Assembly: GCA_963669455.1 (NCBI GenBank)
Contig: OY770026.1
Location: 1 to 64,000 of the forward strand
Source of the DNA: JAWKWH01 sp963669455
GTDB taxonomy: Bacteria > Pseudomonadota > Alphaproteobacteria > Rhizobiales > Rhizobiaceae
Length of the DNA: 64,000 bases
Direction of reading: 5' to 3'
Of the stretch, positions 45,132 through 52,645 are shown piece by piece. The notes under the pieces were generated by a model that worked only from the letters and a program-made list of their open reading frames with translations, searched no databases and was not told the DNA's origin. Position numbers and translations under genes: made by a program. How positions within the stretch are numbered: the first letter of the stretch is position 1; each line of letters begins with the position of its first letter.

Positions 45132-46670
45132 TCAAGCCACCTCCTTTTCCACACCTGCCATCAGCAGACCAAGTTCGCCCTCTGTTGCATCCGGTCCGCG
45201 CTCGCCAACGACTTTGCCGGCAAACATAACCAATATGCGGTCGGACAGGCTTCGAATTTCATCGAGCTCGACCGAGACAAGCAGCACGGCTTTGCCGGCA
45301 TCACGCATTTCGATGATGCGGCGATGGATGAATTCGATGGCACCCACATCAACGCCACGGGTCGGCTGGGCGACGATCAGGACTGATGGATCCTGCTCCA
45401 TCTCACGCGCCAAAACGATTTTCTGCTGATTGCCACCGGAAAAATTCGCCGTTTTCAGCCGGCAATCCACCGGCCTGATATCGTATTTTTCCATTTTCGC
45501 ACGCGCGTCGTCGCGAATGGCGTCGATGTTCTGGAACAGACCGGTATTGTAGGCATCATCATGATGATAGCCCAAAATAGAATTCTCGTTTTCCTCAAAC
45601 GACAATACCAAACCCATATGGTGCCGGTCTTCTGGAACATGGGCCATGCCGCGCCGGCGCAATTTTGCCGGATCAGCGCCGCCGGTGACCCGGATTGGTT
45701 GACCACCCAGCAGAACAGTACCCTTTTCAGCATTGCGAATGCCGCTTACCGCTTCAACGAGTTGAGACTGGCCATTGCCGGCAACCCCGGCAATCCCGAC
45801 AATTTCACCGGCACGGACCTCCAGTGAGACATCATCAACCATGGTCACGCCGCGGCTGTCCTTGACCGTCAGCCCTTCAACTTTGAGTTTGACGTCGCCG
45901 GGACTGGCCGCCTGCTTGTCGACACGGAGCAAAACGCGGCGGCCGACCATCAGCTCCGCCAGTTCCTCAACCGTGGTTTCTGCTGTTTTGCGTGTTGCCA
46001 CAATCGTGCCCTGACGCATCACCGATACATTGTCCGTCACAGCCATGATTTCACGCAATTTGTGGGTGATCAAAACGACGGTTTTACCCTGTTCCTTCAG
46101 CTGTTTGAGAATGCGGAACAGATGATCGGCCTCTGCCGGCGTCAAAACGCCTGTCGGCTCATCCAGGATCAGGATATCGGCACCCCGGTATAGCGCTTTG
46201 AGGATTTCGACGCGCTGTTGTAATCCAACGGGAAGCTCTTCGATCAACGCATCGGGATCGACATCAAGACCATATTCTTTTTCCAGCCGCTCCAACTCCG
46301 CCCTTGCGTTGGCTATACCGCCGGAAAGCAGTGCCGCACCCTCTGCACCCAGAATGATATTTTCCAAAACCGTGAAATTATTGACCAGCATGAAATGCTG
46401 ATGGACCATGCCTATACCGGCTGCGATGGCCTGGTTCGGCGTATCAATGACGATTGGCTCCCCGCCGATGGCAATTTCGCCAGAATCCGCTTGGTAAAAT
46501 CCATAGAGGATCGACATCAAAGTGGATTTTCCAGCACCGTTTTCGCCAATAATACCGTGGATTGTCCCGCGCTCGACGTTGAGATCGATATCGCGATTGG
46601 CCTGAACCGCCCCAAAACTCTTGTTGATGCCCGTCAGCCTGATCGCCGATTGCCCGCCCGTCTCTCTCAT
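45132..46670 (-). CDS. Nucleoside ABC transporter ATP-binding protein (NupO-like)
   Basis: 512 aa with two fused ABC domains. The first is canonical: Walker A GENGAGKSTLMSILYG, signature LPVGLQQRVEIL, Walker B ILILDEPT. The second has a degenerate Walker A (GVAGNGQSQLVEAVSG) but a normal signature FSGGNQQKIVLAREM, the usual asymmetry of sugar/nucleoside importers. It is the first gene of the importer-salvage operon that runs to deoA. The substrate is inferred from the neighbours cdd, pnp, deoC and deoA. Confidence 0.92.
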   Translation of the reverse strand: MRETGGQSAIRLTGINKSFGAVQANRDIDLNVERGTIHGIIGENGAGKSTLMSILYGFYQADSGEIAIGGEPIVIDTPNQAIAAGIGMVHQHFMLVNNFTVLENIILGAEGAALLSGGIANARAELERLEKEYGLDVDPDALIEELPVGLQQRVEILKALYRGADILILDEPTGVLTPAEADHLFRILKQLKEQGKTVVLITHKLREIMAVTDNVSVMRQGTIVATRKTAETTVEELAELMVGRRVLLRVDKQAASPGDVKLKVEGLTVKDSRGVTMVDDVSLEVRAGEIVGIAGVAGNGQSQLVEAVSGIRNAEKGTVLLGGQPIRVTGGADPAKLRRRGMAHVPEDRHHMGLVLSFEENENSILGYHHDDAYNTGLFQNIDAIRDDARAKMEKYDIRPVDCRLKTANFSGGNQQKIVLAREMEQDPSVLIVAQPTRGVDVGAIEFIHRRIIEMRDAGKAVLLVSVELDEIRSLSDRILVMFAGKVVGERGPDATEGELGLLMAGVEKEVA

Positions 46671-46790
46671 AGCGATTGGTTGCCTTTTTATCAGTTGATA
46701 AAATTTCTAGCACAATGGTTTTGTGACGCCAACGCGACTGGAATGAACACTCTCGACAATTTTTGCACTTCCTGCAACATACGTTTCATC

Positions 46791-46991
46791 ATGGAAGATC
46801 GCATTGCCAAACTGGAAATGCTTGCCGCCGAGCAAGACCACACAATCGATGAGCTGTCGCAGGTCATTGCCAGACAATGGTCCGAAATCGACGGACTGAA
46901 GAAGAAGCTGGAGATGATGACCAAGCGGTTTGCCGCGCTGGAAGAACAGGCTTTGCCCGAAACGCCGGTCACCAGGCCGCCACACTATTAG
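46791..46991 (+). CDS. slyX: SlyX family protein
   Basis: 66 aa, almost entirely coiled coil (MEDRIAKLEMLAAEQDHTID, then LKKKLEMMTKRFAALEEQ), ending in RPPHY. The C-terminal PPHY is the hallmark of SlyX. The function is unknown; in enterobacteria the gene neighbours slyD. An in-frame ATG at 46743 would add 16 residues without similarity to the family. It is divergent from the ATPase gene and convergent with the VOC gene. Confidence 0.8.
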   Translation: MEDRIAKLEMLAAEQDHTIDELSQVIARQWSEIDGLKKKLEMMTKRFAALEEQALPETPVTRPPHY

Positions 46992-47009
46992 GTCATTGGC
47001 TCAGGAGTT

Positions 47010-47369
47010 TTACGAGGGCGGCTGCCACAGCTCGATCGGATTTCCTTCGGGATCGTGGACGCGGGCAAAATTCCCGTACGATCCATCACCATCCCATTCA
47101 GGGTTTGTTTCGACAGTGATACCGGCTTCCTCAAGCTTGGCGATCATCCCGGTCAGATCATCGACACGAAAATTGAGCATCCAGCGCTTGTCAGCGGCAA
47201 AATAGTCACTGTCATCGCGAAACGGCGAGAAAGCGGTCATGCCAGCCTCCTGCTGCCACAAGCCGGTTGTTCCATCCGCAATATCAAAGTGCTGCTGATA
47301 CCATTTTGCCAATTCGGACCTGTCTGCGGCACGAAAGAAGAAGCCGCCTATTCCCGTCACCCTGGCCAT
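47010..47369 (-). CDS. VOC (glyoxalase/bleomycin resistance) family protein
   Basis: 119 aa, a pair of beta-alpha-beta-beta-beta modules: TGIGGFFFRAADRSELAKWY at the start and FARVHDPEGNPIELWQP at the end, with a glutamate in the final metal-ligand position (IELW). The first-module metal ligand is not obvious, so activity is uncertain. The GGAGG site at 47377-47381 abuts element D, whose first base is part of it. No functional link to neighbours is visible. Confidence 0.82.
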   Translation of the reverse strand: MARVTGIGGFFFRAADRSELAKWYQQHFDIADGTTGLWQQEAGMTAFSPFRDDSDYFAADKRWMLNFRVDDLTGMIAKLEEAGITVETNPEWDGDGSYGNFARVHDPEGNPIELWQPPS

Positions 47370-47380
47370 GTCGGCGCCTC

Positions 47381-47732
47381 CTAGAGCGCATCCGGTTTAA
47401 ATGGAATCGTTTGAACGCCGCTAATTTGTGCCCTGACAAGAAGCGCGGGGCGACGCTGTTCAGGGTGCAAAGGAGCAAGTTCACACGATTGCGGTTTATT
47501 CGAATATCTCAATATCATGGCCTTCAATCGGCTTGGCGGTCTTTTCCGCCTCTGCCCTTCGGGCGTTCGGCTGGCGAAAGGTCCACTGGACCTTTCGTCG
47601 GGCAAGCCCGATAAACCAGACCTCACTGTCGAAATCCTCGCACGATCGTTTGATCGCACTCCGGTGTTCTCCTCGCCGAAGCGAAAAATCCTCACCATCA
47701 AACCGCTCCCATTTAAACCGGATACGCTCTAG
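47381..47732 (-). repeat. TIR element D (352 bp)
   Basis: Ends: CTAGAGCGCATCCGGTTTAA at the VOC side and TTTAAACCGGATACGCTCTAG at the ogt side, with the terminal repeats here nearly perfect over about 25 bp. Same core as the others (CGATCGTTTGATCGCACTCC) and the same length as C, but D replaces the palindromic core with a different one: GGTCCACTGGACC near 47580. It supplies one base of the Shine-Dalgarno sequence of the VOC gene. Confidence 0.85.
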
Positions 47733-47740
47733 TCAGGCGA

Positions 47741-48259
47741 TCAACCGAACAAACGTAACTGCTGGCCCGGCATCGGTAGAACCCTTGCTTCAAGGTCAAG
47801 CAAAAACTGCTTGGTTTCAAGCCCGCCACCGAAACCGGTCAGCGAACCATCAGCGCCAATGACGCGATGGCAGGGGACAATGATCGGTAGCGGGTTTTGG
47901 CCGTTTGCAATACCAACAGCCCTGCTTGCCGGCAAACCTTCGCCAATCCGGCAGGCAATCTCGCCATACGAAACCGTCTGCGCATAAGGTATATCGCACA
48001 GCGCCTGCCATACTGCGTTTTGAAATTGACTGCCATTGAACCGGATGGGCAGATCAAATTCCGTCAGCTTGCCAGCGAAATACGCATCCAATTGCCGCCG
48101 CACATTGCCCTGAATCTGGTCATCGCGAATCCAGCCGGCTTTCGGTTTGACGGTCGTCCGCCCCGTCGGAAAGGAAATCAGGTCGAGATGACCATTCCTG
48201 CCCGCCACAAGAAGCCGCCCCACAGGACTGTCGTGATAGGTGAAGCGAAATGGTTCCAT
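47741..48259 (-). CDS. ogt: Methylated-DNA-protein-cysteine methyltransferase
   Basis: 172 aa. Removes alkyl groups from O6-alkylguanine by transfer to its own cysteine in the motif PIIVPCHRVIGADGSL. The helix-turn-helix region QNAVWQALCDIPYAQTVSYG and the C-terminal GFGGGLETKQFLLDLE complete the pattern. The start at 48259 (MEPFRFTYHDSPVG) matches the family; the longer open frame upstream does not. It interrupts the nucleoside transport genes without an evident functional link. Confidence 0.9.
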   Translation of the reverse strand: MEPFRFTYHDSPVGRLLVAGRNGHLDLISFPTGRTTVKPKAGWIRDDQIQGNVRRQLDAYFAGKLTEFDLPIRFNGSQFQNAVWQALCDIPYAQTVSYGEIACRIGEGLPASRAVGIANGQNPLPIIVPCHRVIGADGSLTGFGGGLETKQFLLDLEARVLPMPGQQLRLFG

Positions 48260-48321
48260 AAATCCGATTATCGCCGATTCGAGACAAATCGCCACCCGTT
48301 TCCTGCAACATTCCCATCACG

Positions 48322-48350
48322 AAAAAACCGCCGGTGTTGCCACCGGCGGC
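48322..48350 (-). terminator. Intrinsic terminator after the BMP gene
   Basis: On the minus strand a 9-bp GC stem CCGCCGGTG/CACCGGCGG with a four-base loop is followed by six T residues (48322-48327). It lies 28 bp beyond the BMP stop codon, so the binding-protein gene is transcribed as its own unit. Confidence 0.9.
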
Positions 48351-48377
48351 ATTTTTGCAAAAAATCAGTTTTGCAAA

Positions 48378-49367
48378 TCAGTACGGGCAGCTGTTGTCCG
48401 ACATATAGTTGTGAACGGAGACCGCACCGGAAATAATATCAGCCTTGGCCTTTTCCACCGCATCTATCATTGCCTGGTCAACCAATGGCTTGTTGTTGTT
48501 ATCCATCGCGTAGTCGACACCACCCTCTTTGAGGCCCAAAACGTTAAACCCGTAGGTGAACGAATCGCTTTTGGCATCGTTGAATGCGTTGAAAACCGCC
48601 ACATCGACCCGTTTGAGCATTGATGTCAGCACCTTACCCGGCTGAAGACCGTTCTGGTTGGAATCAACACCGATGCCAAGATTGTCGGCGTCGGCTGCAG
48701 CCTGGAGAACACCAATACCCGTGCCGCCGGCTGCTGCATAGATCACGTCAGCGCCCTGTTCCATTTGCGATCTTGCGATTTCACCACCCTTGGTCGGATC
48801 GTTCCAGGCCGACGGCGTATCGCCGGTCATGTTTTGAAATACATCCGTTGCACCGGCTGCTTTGGCACCGCCAATATAACCGCAACCGAATTTACGGATC
48901 AGAGGAATATCCATGCCGCCGATGAAGCCGACCTTTTTCGATTCAGAAGCCATCGCCGCCATGATGCCGACCAGATAGGAGCCTTCATGTTCATTATAAA
49001 CGACAGAACGCACATTCGGGGCTTCAACCACCATATCGATAATGGCAAAATTGGTGTCCGGATATTCTGCAGCCACTTTTTCAAGTGCAGCCGCCCAGGA
49101 GAAGCCGGCCATCACAATCGGGTTGTTGCCATCTTTGGCAAAGCGGCGGAGCGCCTGCTCACGCTGGGAATCGTTTTGAATTTCGAATTCACGATACTCA
49201 ATGCCTGATTCCGCCTTGAATTTTTCTGCACCATTATAGGCGGCTTCGTTGAACGATTTATCGAACTTGCCGCCGAGATCGTAGATAATCGCCGGATTGA
49301 TGTCTGCCGCAAAGGCCTGTGCAGCCATCGCTGTAGCGGCCATGAGACCAAGAATGATACGCTTCAT
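48378..49367 (-). CDS. BMP family nucleoside-binding protein
   Basis: 329 aa. Sec signal peptide MKRIILGLMAATAMAAQAFA then mature ADINPAIIYDLGGKFDKSFN, the typical start of the basic-membrane-protein family. No lipobox cysteine is present, so it is a free periplasmic protein as in other Gram-negatives. Further motifs: FIGGMDIPLIRKFGCGYIGG and GVDSNQNGLQPGKVLTSMLK. It is the substrate-binding part for the NupOPQ-like importer 1.7 kb away, although ogt, VOC, slyX and element D lie between. The start at 49367 excludes a longer frame. Confidence 0.93.
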   Translation of the reverse strand: MKRIILGLMAATAMAAQAFAADINPAIIYDLGGKFDKSFNEAAYNGAEKFKAESGIEYREFEIQNDSQREQALRRFAKDGNNPIVMAGFSWAAALEKVAAEYPDTNFAIIDMVVEAPNVRSVVYNEHEGSYLVGIMAAMASESKKVGFIGGMDIPLIRKFGCGYIGGAKAAGATDVFQNMTGDTPSAWNDPTKGGEIARSQMEQGADVIYAAAGGTGIGVLQAAADADNLGIGVDSNQNGLQPGKVLTSMLKRVDVAVFNAFNDAKSDSFTYGFNVLGLKEGGVDYAMDNNNKPLVDQAMIDAVEKAKADIISGAVSVHNYMSDNSCPY

Positions 49368-49396
49368 GAGTTTAAACCCTGTCATTGATCTTGTTT

Positions 49397-49412
49397 GTTC
49401 CGTTTTCCGAAC
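49397..49412. promoter_or_regulatory. Weak operator candidate upstream of the BMP gene
   Basis: GTTCCG-TTTT-CCGAAC, an inverted repeat with one mismatch pair, 30 nt upstream of the BMP start codon. The position suits a repressor site for the nucleoside importer, but the sequence is short and imperfect. Confidence 0.25.
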
Positions 49413-49559
49413 CGTGAAGGCCCGAATAGTAGGTATTGCGAAGGGGTTTCCTTCACCAATTTTCAGTCTTGCACGGAAAAAACACGATTTCACGAAAAAT
49501 TTTGAGCAACCGGCTAAAAAGCCAGCGTTGCTAAAGCGGGTTCAAGCCGTTGCTTCCCC

Positions 49560-50207
49560 TTAAATCGCGCAGCTCACACCTGTTCCCTTAAGGCCGCAAT
49601 AGCCGCCGGGATTTTTCGCCAGATACTGCTGATGTTCCTTCTCTGCGTAGTAAAATTCGGGCGCCGCGCGGATTTCCGTGGTGATTTTTTTTAAACCAGC
49701 CTTCTTCAGGCGCCCGGTATAGTCGTCGCGTGACGTTTCTGCCGCAGCCAGTTGCGCGGGCGTTGTCGTGTAGATTGCCGAACGGTAAGTCGTGCCAACA
49801 TCATTACCCTGGCGCATACCTTGAGTCGGATCGTGGCTTTCCCAGAAAATCTTGAGCAGCGCCTCGTAGGACACGATCAATGGATCGAAAACCACCAGAA
49901 CAATTTCCGTGTGGCCTGTTTGACCGGTACAGGTTTCCTGATAGGTGGGATTGGGTGTGCTGCCACCCGCATAGCCAACAGCGGTTACCCAGACACCTTC
50001 GGTCTGCCAGAACAGCCTTTCAGCACCCCAGAAACACCCCATGCCGAAGAAGGCAACGTCCATGCCCTCGGGCCATGGTGCCGTTAAAGACCGTTTATTG
50101 ACAAAGTGGCTGGTGGCTGTCGCCAGCGGTGTGCCACGGCCAGGCAAAGCAGCGCCTTCAGCCGGCAGTTTCAGCTTTTTGTTCAACATGTCGGACAGAA
50201 AAAACAT
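49560..50207 (-). CDS. msrA: Peptide methionine sulfoxide reductase
   Basis: Reduces methionine-S-sulfoxide in proteins. 215 aa. The catalytic motif is FFGMGCFWGAERLFW (Cys near residue 57), followed by GYAGGSTPNPTYQETCTGQTGHTE and the resolving-cysteine region GGYCGLKGTGVSC at the C-terminus. It is the longer alphaproteobacterial type with an N-terminal extension (PAEGAALPGR...). It lies 12 bp after the stop of no other minus-strand gene of related function; the small membrane-protein gene is upstream at 50220. Confidence 0.94.
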   Translation of the reverse strand: MFFLSDMLNKKLKLPAEGAALPGRGTPLATATSHFVNKRSLTAPWPEGMDVAFFGMGCFWGAERLFWQTEGVWVTAVGYAGGSTPNPTYQETCTGQTGHTEIVLVVFDPLIVSYEALLKIFWESHDPTQGMRQGNDVGTTYRSAIYTTTPAQLAAAETSRDDYTGRLKKAGLKKITTEIRAAPEFYYAEKEHQQYLAKNPGGYCGLKGTGVSCAI

Positions 50208-50219
50208 TGTTCTTCTCCA

Positions 50220-50546
50220 CTACGCTCCTGGAACCTTGATGCGGCCATGGCGCTTGCGCTTATAGCCGGCGATAAACAGCAGCAACGACAACACCGCCAT
50301 AACCGCAAAACCGGGCTGATTAAGTACCCAGATCAGAAAGGGATCCCAAATGGCGGGCAGGAGATAACGTTGAACGAGCGCCTGCGCCAGATTGAGTGTC
50401 TCCGGTGATGTTTCGTACCAGCTCTGGCCCAGCGGCTTGAGCATCACAACGGATGCGGCCACCGAGCGTGCACCATCAAGCACGGCCATGATCACAGCTA
50501 CGCAAAGCACTATCATTGCCAGCAATCTTAGCAAAAACCGGATCAT
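50220..50546 (-). CDS. Small two-helix membrane protein, unknown function
   Basis: 108 aa. Hydrophobic helices at about residues 3-20 (LLRLLAMIVLCVAVIMAVLD) and 77-95 (FAVMAVLSLLLFIAGY), with a basic tail KRKRHGRIK. Between them is a periplasmic stretch with LKPLGQSWYETSPETLNL. I do not recognise a named family, although similar short proteins occur in Rhizobiales. The start at 50546 follows GAGGCAG; a longer frame to 50645 has no hydrophobic or family support. It lies 12 bp upstream of msrA, probably co-transcribed. Confidence 0.65.
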   Translation of the reverse strand: MIRFLLRLLAMIVLCVAVIMAVLDGARSVAASVVMLKPLGQSWYETSPETLNLAQALVQRYLLPAIWDPFLIWVLNQPGFAVMAVLSLLLFIAGYKRKRHGRIKVPGA

Positions 50547-50720
50547 CACTGCCTCAGTTGTCTGCCTTTCGGTCTTGTTACCGGTAACACATATGGCCTG
50601 TCGCTGTCCGGCGCAATTGCCGCTAACGCAATTGTGCACTGGCACCGGCCGGTAAAGCTTGTAAATGAAATGCCATACCCCTTGGCAACAGCCCGCCGAT
50701 AGACTAGATCAACGCCGTCG

Positions 50721-50820
50721 GTGAGGTGGCCGAGTGGTTGAAGGCGCACCGCCGCAGCGTTTGGCTTCGCCAAACGTGCTAGCATCAAAAGAAGGCGTGC
50801 AGCTTTCTTCAACCACCCGG
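50721..50820 (+). repeat. tRNA-Ser 5' fragment with inverted-repeat tail
   Basis: Bases 50721-50750 repeat exactly the first 30 nt of the tRNA-Ser gene (acceptor strand and D arm), 123 bp upstream of it. The remainder does not continue as a tRNA. Instead it holds a hairpin CGTTTGG-CTTCG-CCAAACG (about 50758-50777), and at 50808-50817 CTTCAACCAC, which is the inverse of GTGGTTGAAG in the fragment. The region is a decayed or rearranged tRNA duplicate rather than a functional tRNA. Confidence 0.75.
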
Positions 50821-50843
50821 CAGGTTCCGCCCGGGTAATGTGA

Positions 50844-50933
50844 GGTGAGGTGGCCGAGTGGTTGAAGGCGCACGCCTGGAACGCGTGTATAGGGGAAACT
50901 CTATCGAGGGTTCGAATCCCTCTCTCACCGCCA
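50844..50933 (+). tRNA. tRNA-Ser(GGA)
   Basis: 90 nt including an encoded CCA. Acceptor stem GGTGAGG/TCTCACC with discriminator G, D arm with GGCCGAGTGGTTGAAGGC, anticodon GGA in CTGGAAC, a long variable arm (TATAGGGGAAACTCTATC), and the T arm GGTTCGAATCC. The long variable arm and GGA anticodon identify a serine tRNA reading TCC/TCT codons. A likely terminator lies at 51164-51188. Confidence 0.96.
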
Positions 50934-51126
50934 TTATTTCGCTCACAGCAGTTTCGCTTTGCTCAACGCCTCCGCTTGGGCGGGCAAAAGCCCGGGCCGC
51001 AGTCGCGGCCTTTGGCTCCAAGTTCGAAATTCATCCTTCACTCTCCGCCACTTTCTGACTTCACGCTGCCGCCCTTTGGGCTTCGCTTCAGTCGGGTGGT
51101 TCAAACAATGAACGCTGATCGAACAC

Positions 51127-51154
51127 CAAAAACCAGCCACGAAGTGGCTGGTTT
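51127..51154 (-). terminator. Terminator after pntB
   Basis: On the minus strand an 11-bp stem AAACCAGCCAC/GTGGCTGGTTT with a three-base loop is followed by a T-rich tract (TTTTTGG). It lies about 40 bp beyond the pntB stop and would end the long operon from the molybdenum hydroxylase to pntB. Confidence 0.75.
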
Positions 51155-51163
51155 CAAGAGTAA

Positions 51164-51188
51164 GCCCCGGTTTTGCCGGCGCTTTTTT
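51164..51188 (+). terminator. Possible terminator of the tRNA-Ser transcript
   Basis: A short stem GC-C-CCGG / CCGG-C-GC with a central mismatch and a TTTTG loop is followed by six T on the plus strand, ending just before the pntB stop codon. The stem is weak, so confidence is low. The 230 bp between the tRNA and this site hold no gene that I can support. Confidence 0.45.
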
Positions 51189-51189
51189 A

Positions 51190-52629
51190 TCAGGTCATTT
51201 TACCCAGCAGCAGATCCAGGCTTGCCTTTGCGTCGCCATAGAACATGCGGGTATTTTCCTTATAGAAAAGCGGGTTTTCAATGCCTGAATAGCCAGTGCC
51301 CTGGCCACGTTTGGAGACAAAGACCTGCTTGGCCTTCCAGCATTCCAGCACCGGCATTCCGGCGATTGGCGAGTTTGGATCGTCCTGAGCGGCCGGGTTG
51401 ACGATGTCATTGGAGCCGATGACGATGGCAACATCCGTTTCGGGAAAATCCTCATTGATCTCGTCCATCTCGAGCACGATGTCATAGGGCACCCGGGCTT
51501 CGGCCAACAGCACATTCATGTGGCCAGGCAGACGGCCCGCCACCGGATGGATGGCAAATCGCACCTCCTTGCCCTTTCCACGCAACCGCTTGGTCAGTTC
51601 AGAGACCGCTTGCTGGGCCTGTGCCACCGCCATGCCGTAGCCTGGAATGATAATCACGCTATCGGCGTCTTCCAGTGCTGTTGCCACACCATCGGCTTCA
51701 ATGGCGATCATTTCGCCTTCCACCTCCATCTGCGGACCGGCGGTGCCACCAAAGCCGCCAAGGATGACCGAGACGAAATGACGGTTCATTGCCTTACACA
51801 TGATGTAGGAGAGTATCGCACCCGATGAACCCACCAGCGCGCCGGTAACGATCAGCAGATCATTGCCGAGCGTAAAGCCGATCGCGGCTGCCGCCCAACC
51901 CGAATAGGAATTGAGCATGGAGACGACGACGGGCATGTCGGCGCCGCCAATTCCCATGATCAGATGCCAGCCGATAAAACCGGCAATCACGGTCACCAAC
52001 ACCATGGTCCAGATGCCCGCCCCATAGGCGTACATGATGCCCAGGATCAGGCATAAGATGACCGCCAAGAGATTGAGCATATGGCCGCCGGGCAACTTTG
52101 TCGGCTTGCCGTCGATCTTGCCCGCCAGTTTGCCAAATGCAACGACAGAACCGGTGAAGGTGATGGCACCGATGAAAATGCCTAAAAATACCTCGACTTT
52201 CAAAATGGCGATCTCGACCGCATCCTTTGCGGCAAGCTTCTTGGAAAAGCCGGACAATTCCTTGATGTCGCCGCCAGCGGCCATTAGCGCCTTGACCACG
52301 CCCAATTCCAGCTCCGCATTAAGGCCGATAAAGACGGCTGCCAAACCGACAAAGGAGTGAAGTGCCGCAACCAGTTGCGGCATCTCTGTCATCTCCACCT
52401 TGCCGGCCACATACCAGCCCGCATAGGAGCCGATCGCGATCATCAGCAAAACGATGACATAGTTGCCCATGCCTGGGCCGAAGAAAGTGGCGACAACGGC
52501 AATCGCCATGCCGGCAATCCCGTACCAGACCGCCCGCTTGGCGCTTTCCTGGTTGCTAAGTCCACCAAGGGACAGAATGAATAAAATCGCCGCAGTGATG
52601 TAAGCGGCAGAAACGATACCGGTGCTCAT
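51190..52629 (-). CDS. pntB: NAD(P) transhydrogenase subunit beta
   Basis: 479 aa. Membrane part with about nine helices, then the NADP(H)-binding domain III with GYGMAVAQAQQAVSELTKRL, FAIHPVAGRLPGHMNVLLAE, IGSNDIVNPAAQDDPNSPIAGMP split over the loop, and KRGQGTGYSGIENPLF. With PntA it uses the proton gradient to reduce NADP+ with NADH. It starts 16 bp after pntA and ends the minus-strand operon before a terminator. Confidence 0.96.
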   Translation of the reverse strand: MSTGIVSAAYITAAILFILSLGGLSNQESAKRAVWYGIAGMAIAVVATFFGPGMGNYVIVLLMIAIGSYAGWYVAGKVEMTEMPQLVAALHSFVGLAAVFIGLNAELELGVVKALMAAGGDIKELSGFSKKLAAKDAVEIAILKVEVFLGIFIGAITFTGSVVAFGKLAGKIDGKPTKLPGGHMLNLLAVILCLILGIMYAYGAGIWTMVLVTVIAGFIGWHLIMGIGGADMPVVVSMLNSYSGWAAAAIGFTLGNDLLIVTGALVGSSGAILSYIMCKAMNRHFVSVILGGFGGTAGPQMEVEGEMIAIEADGVATALEDADSVIIIPGYGMAVAQAQQAVSELTKRLRGKGKEVRFAIHPVAGRLPGHMNVLLAEARVPYDIVLEMDEINEDFPETDVAIVIGSNDIVNPAAQDDPNSPIAGMPVLECWKAKQVFVSKRGQGTGYSGIENPLFYKENTRMFYGDAKASLDLLLGKMT

Positions 52630-52645
52630 GATCTTTTCTCCGCCT

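Noticed and set aside
46395..46790. Long upstream extension of slyX (start at 46395)
   Set aside because: It overlaps the nucleoside ATPase gene in antisense and adds no recognisable sequence; the SlyX family begins at about 46791.
50546..50812. Minus-strand frame across the tRNA fragment as a small gene
   Set aside because: It covers the tRNA-Ser 5' repeat and its hairpins and has no start signal.
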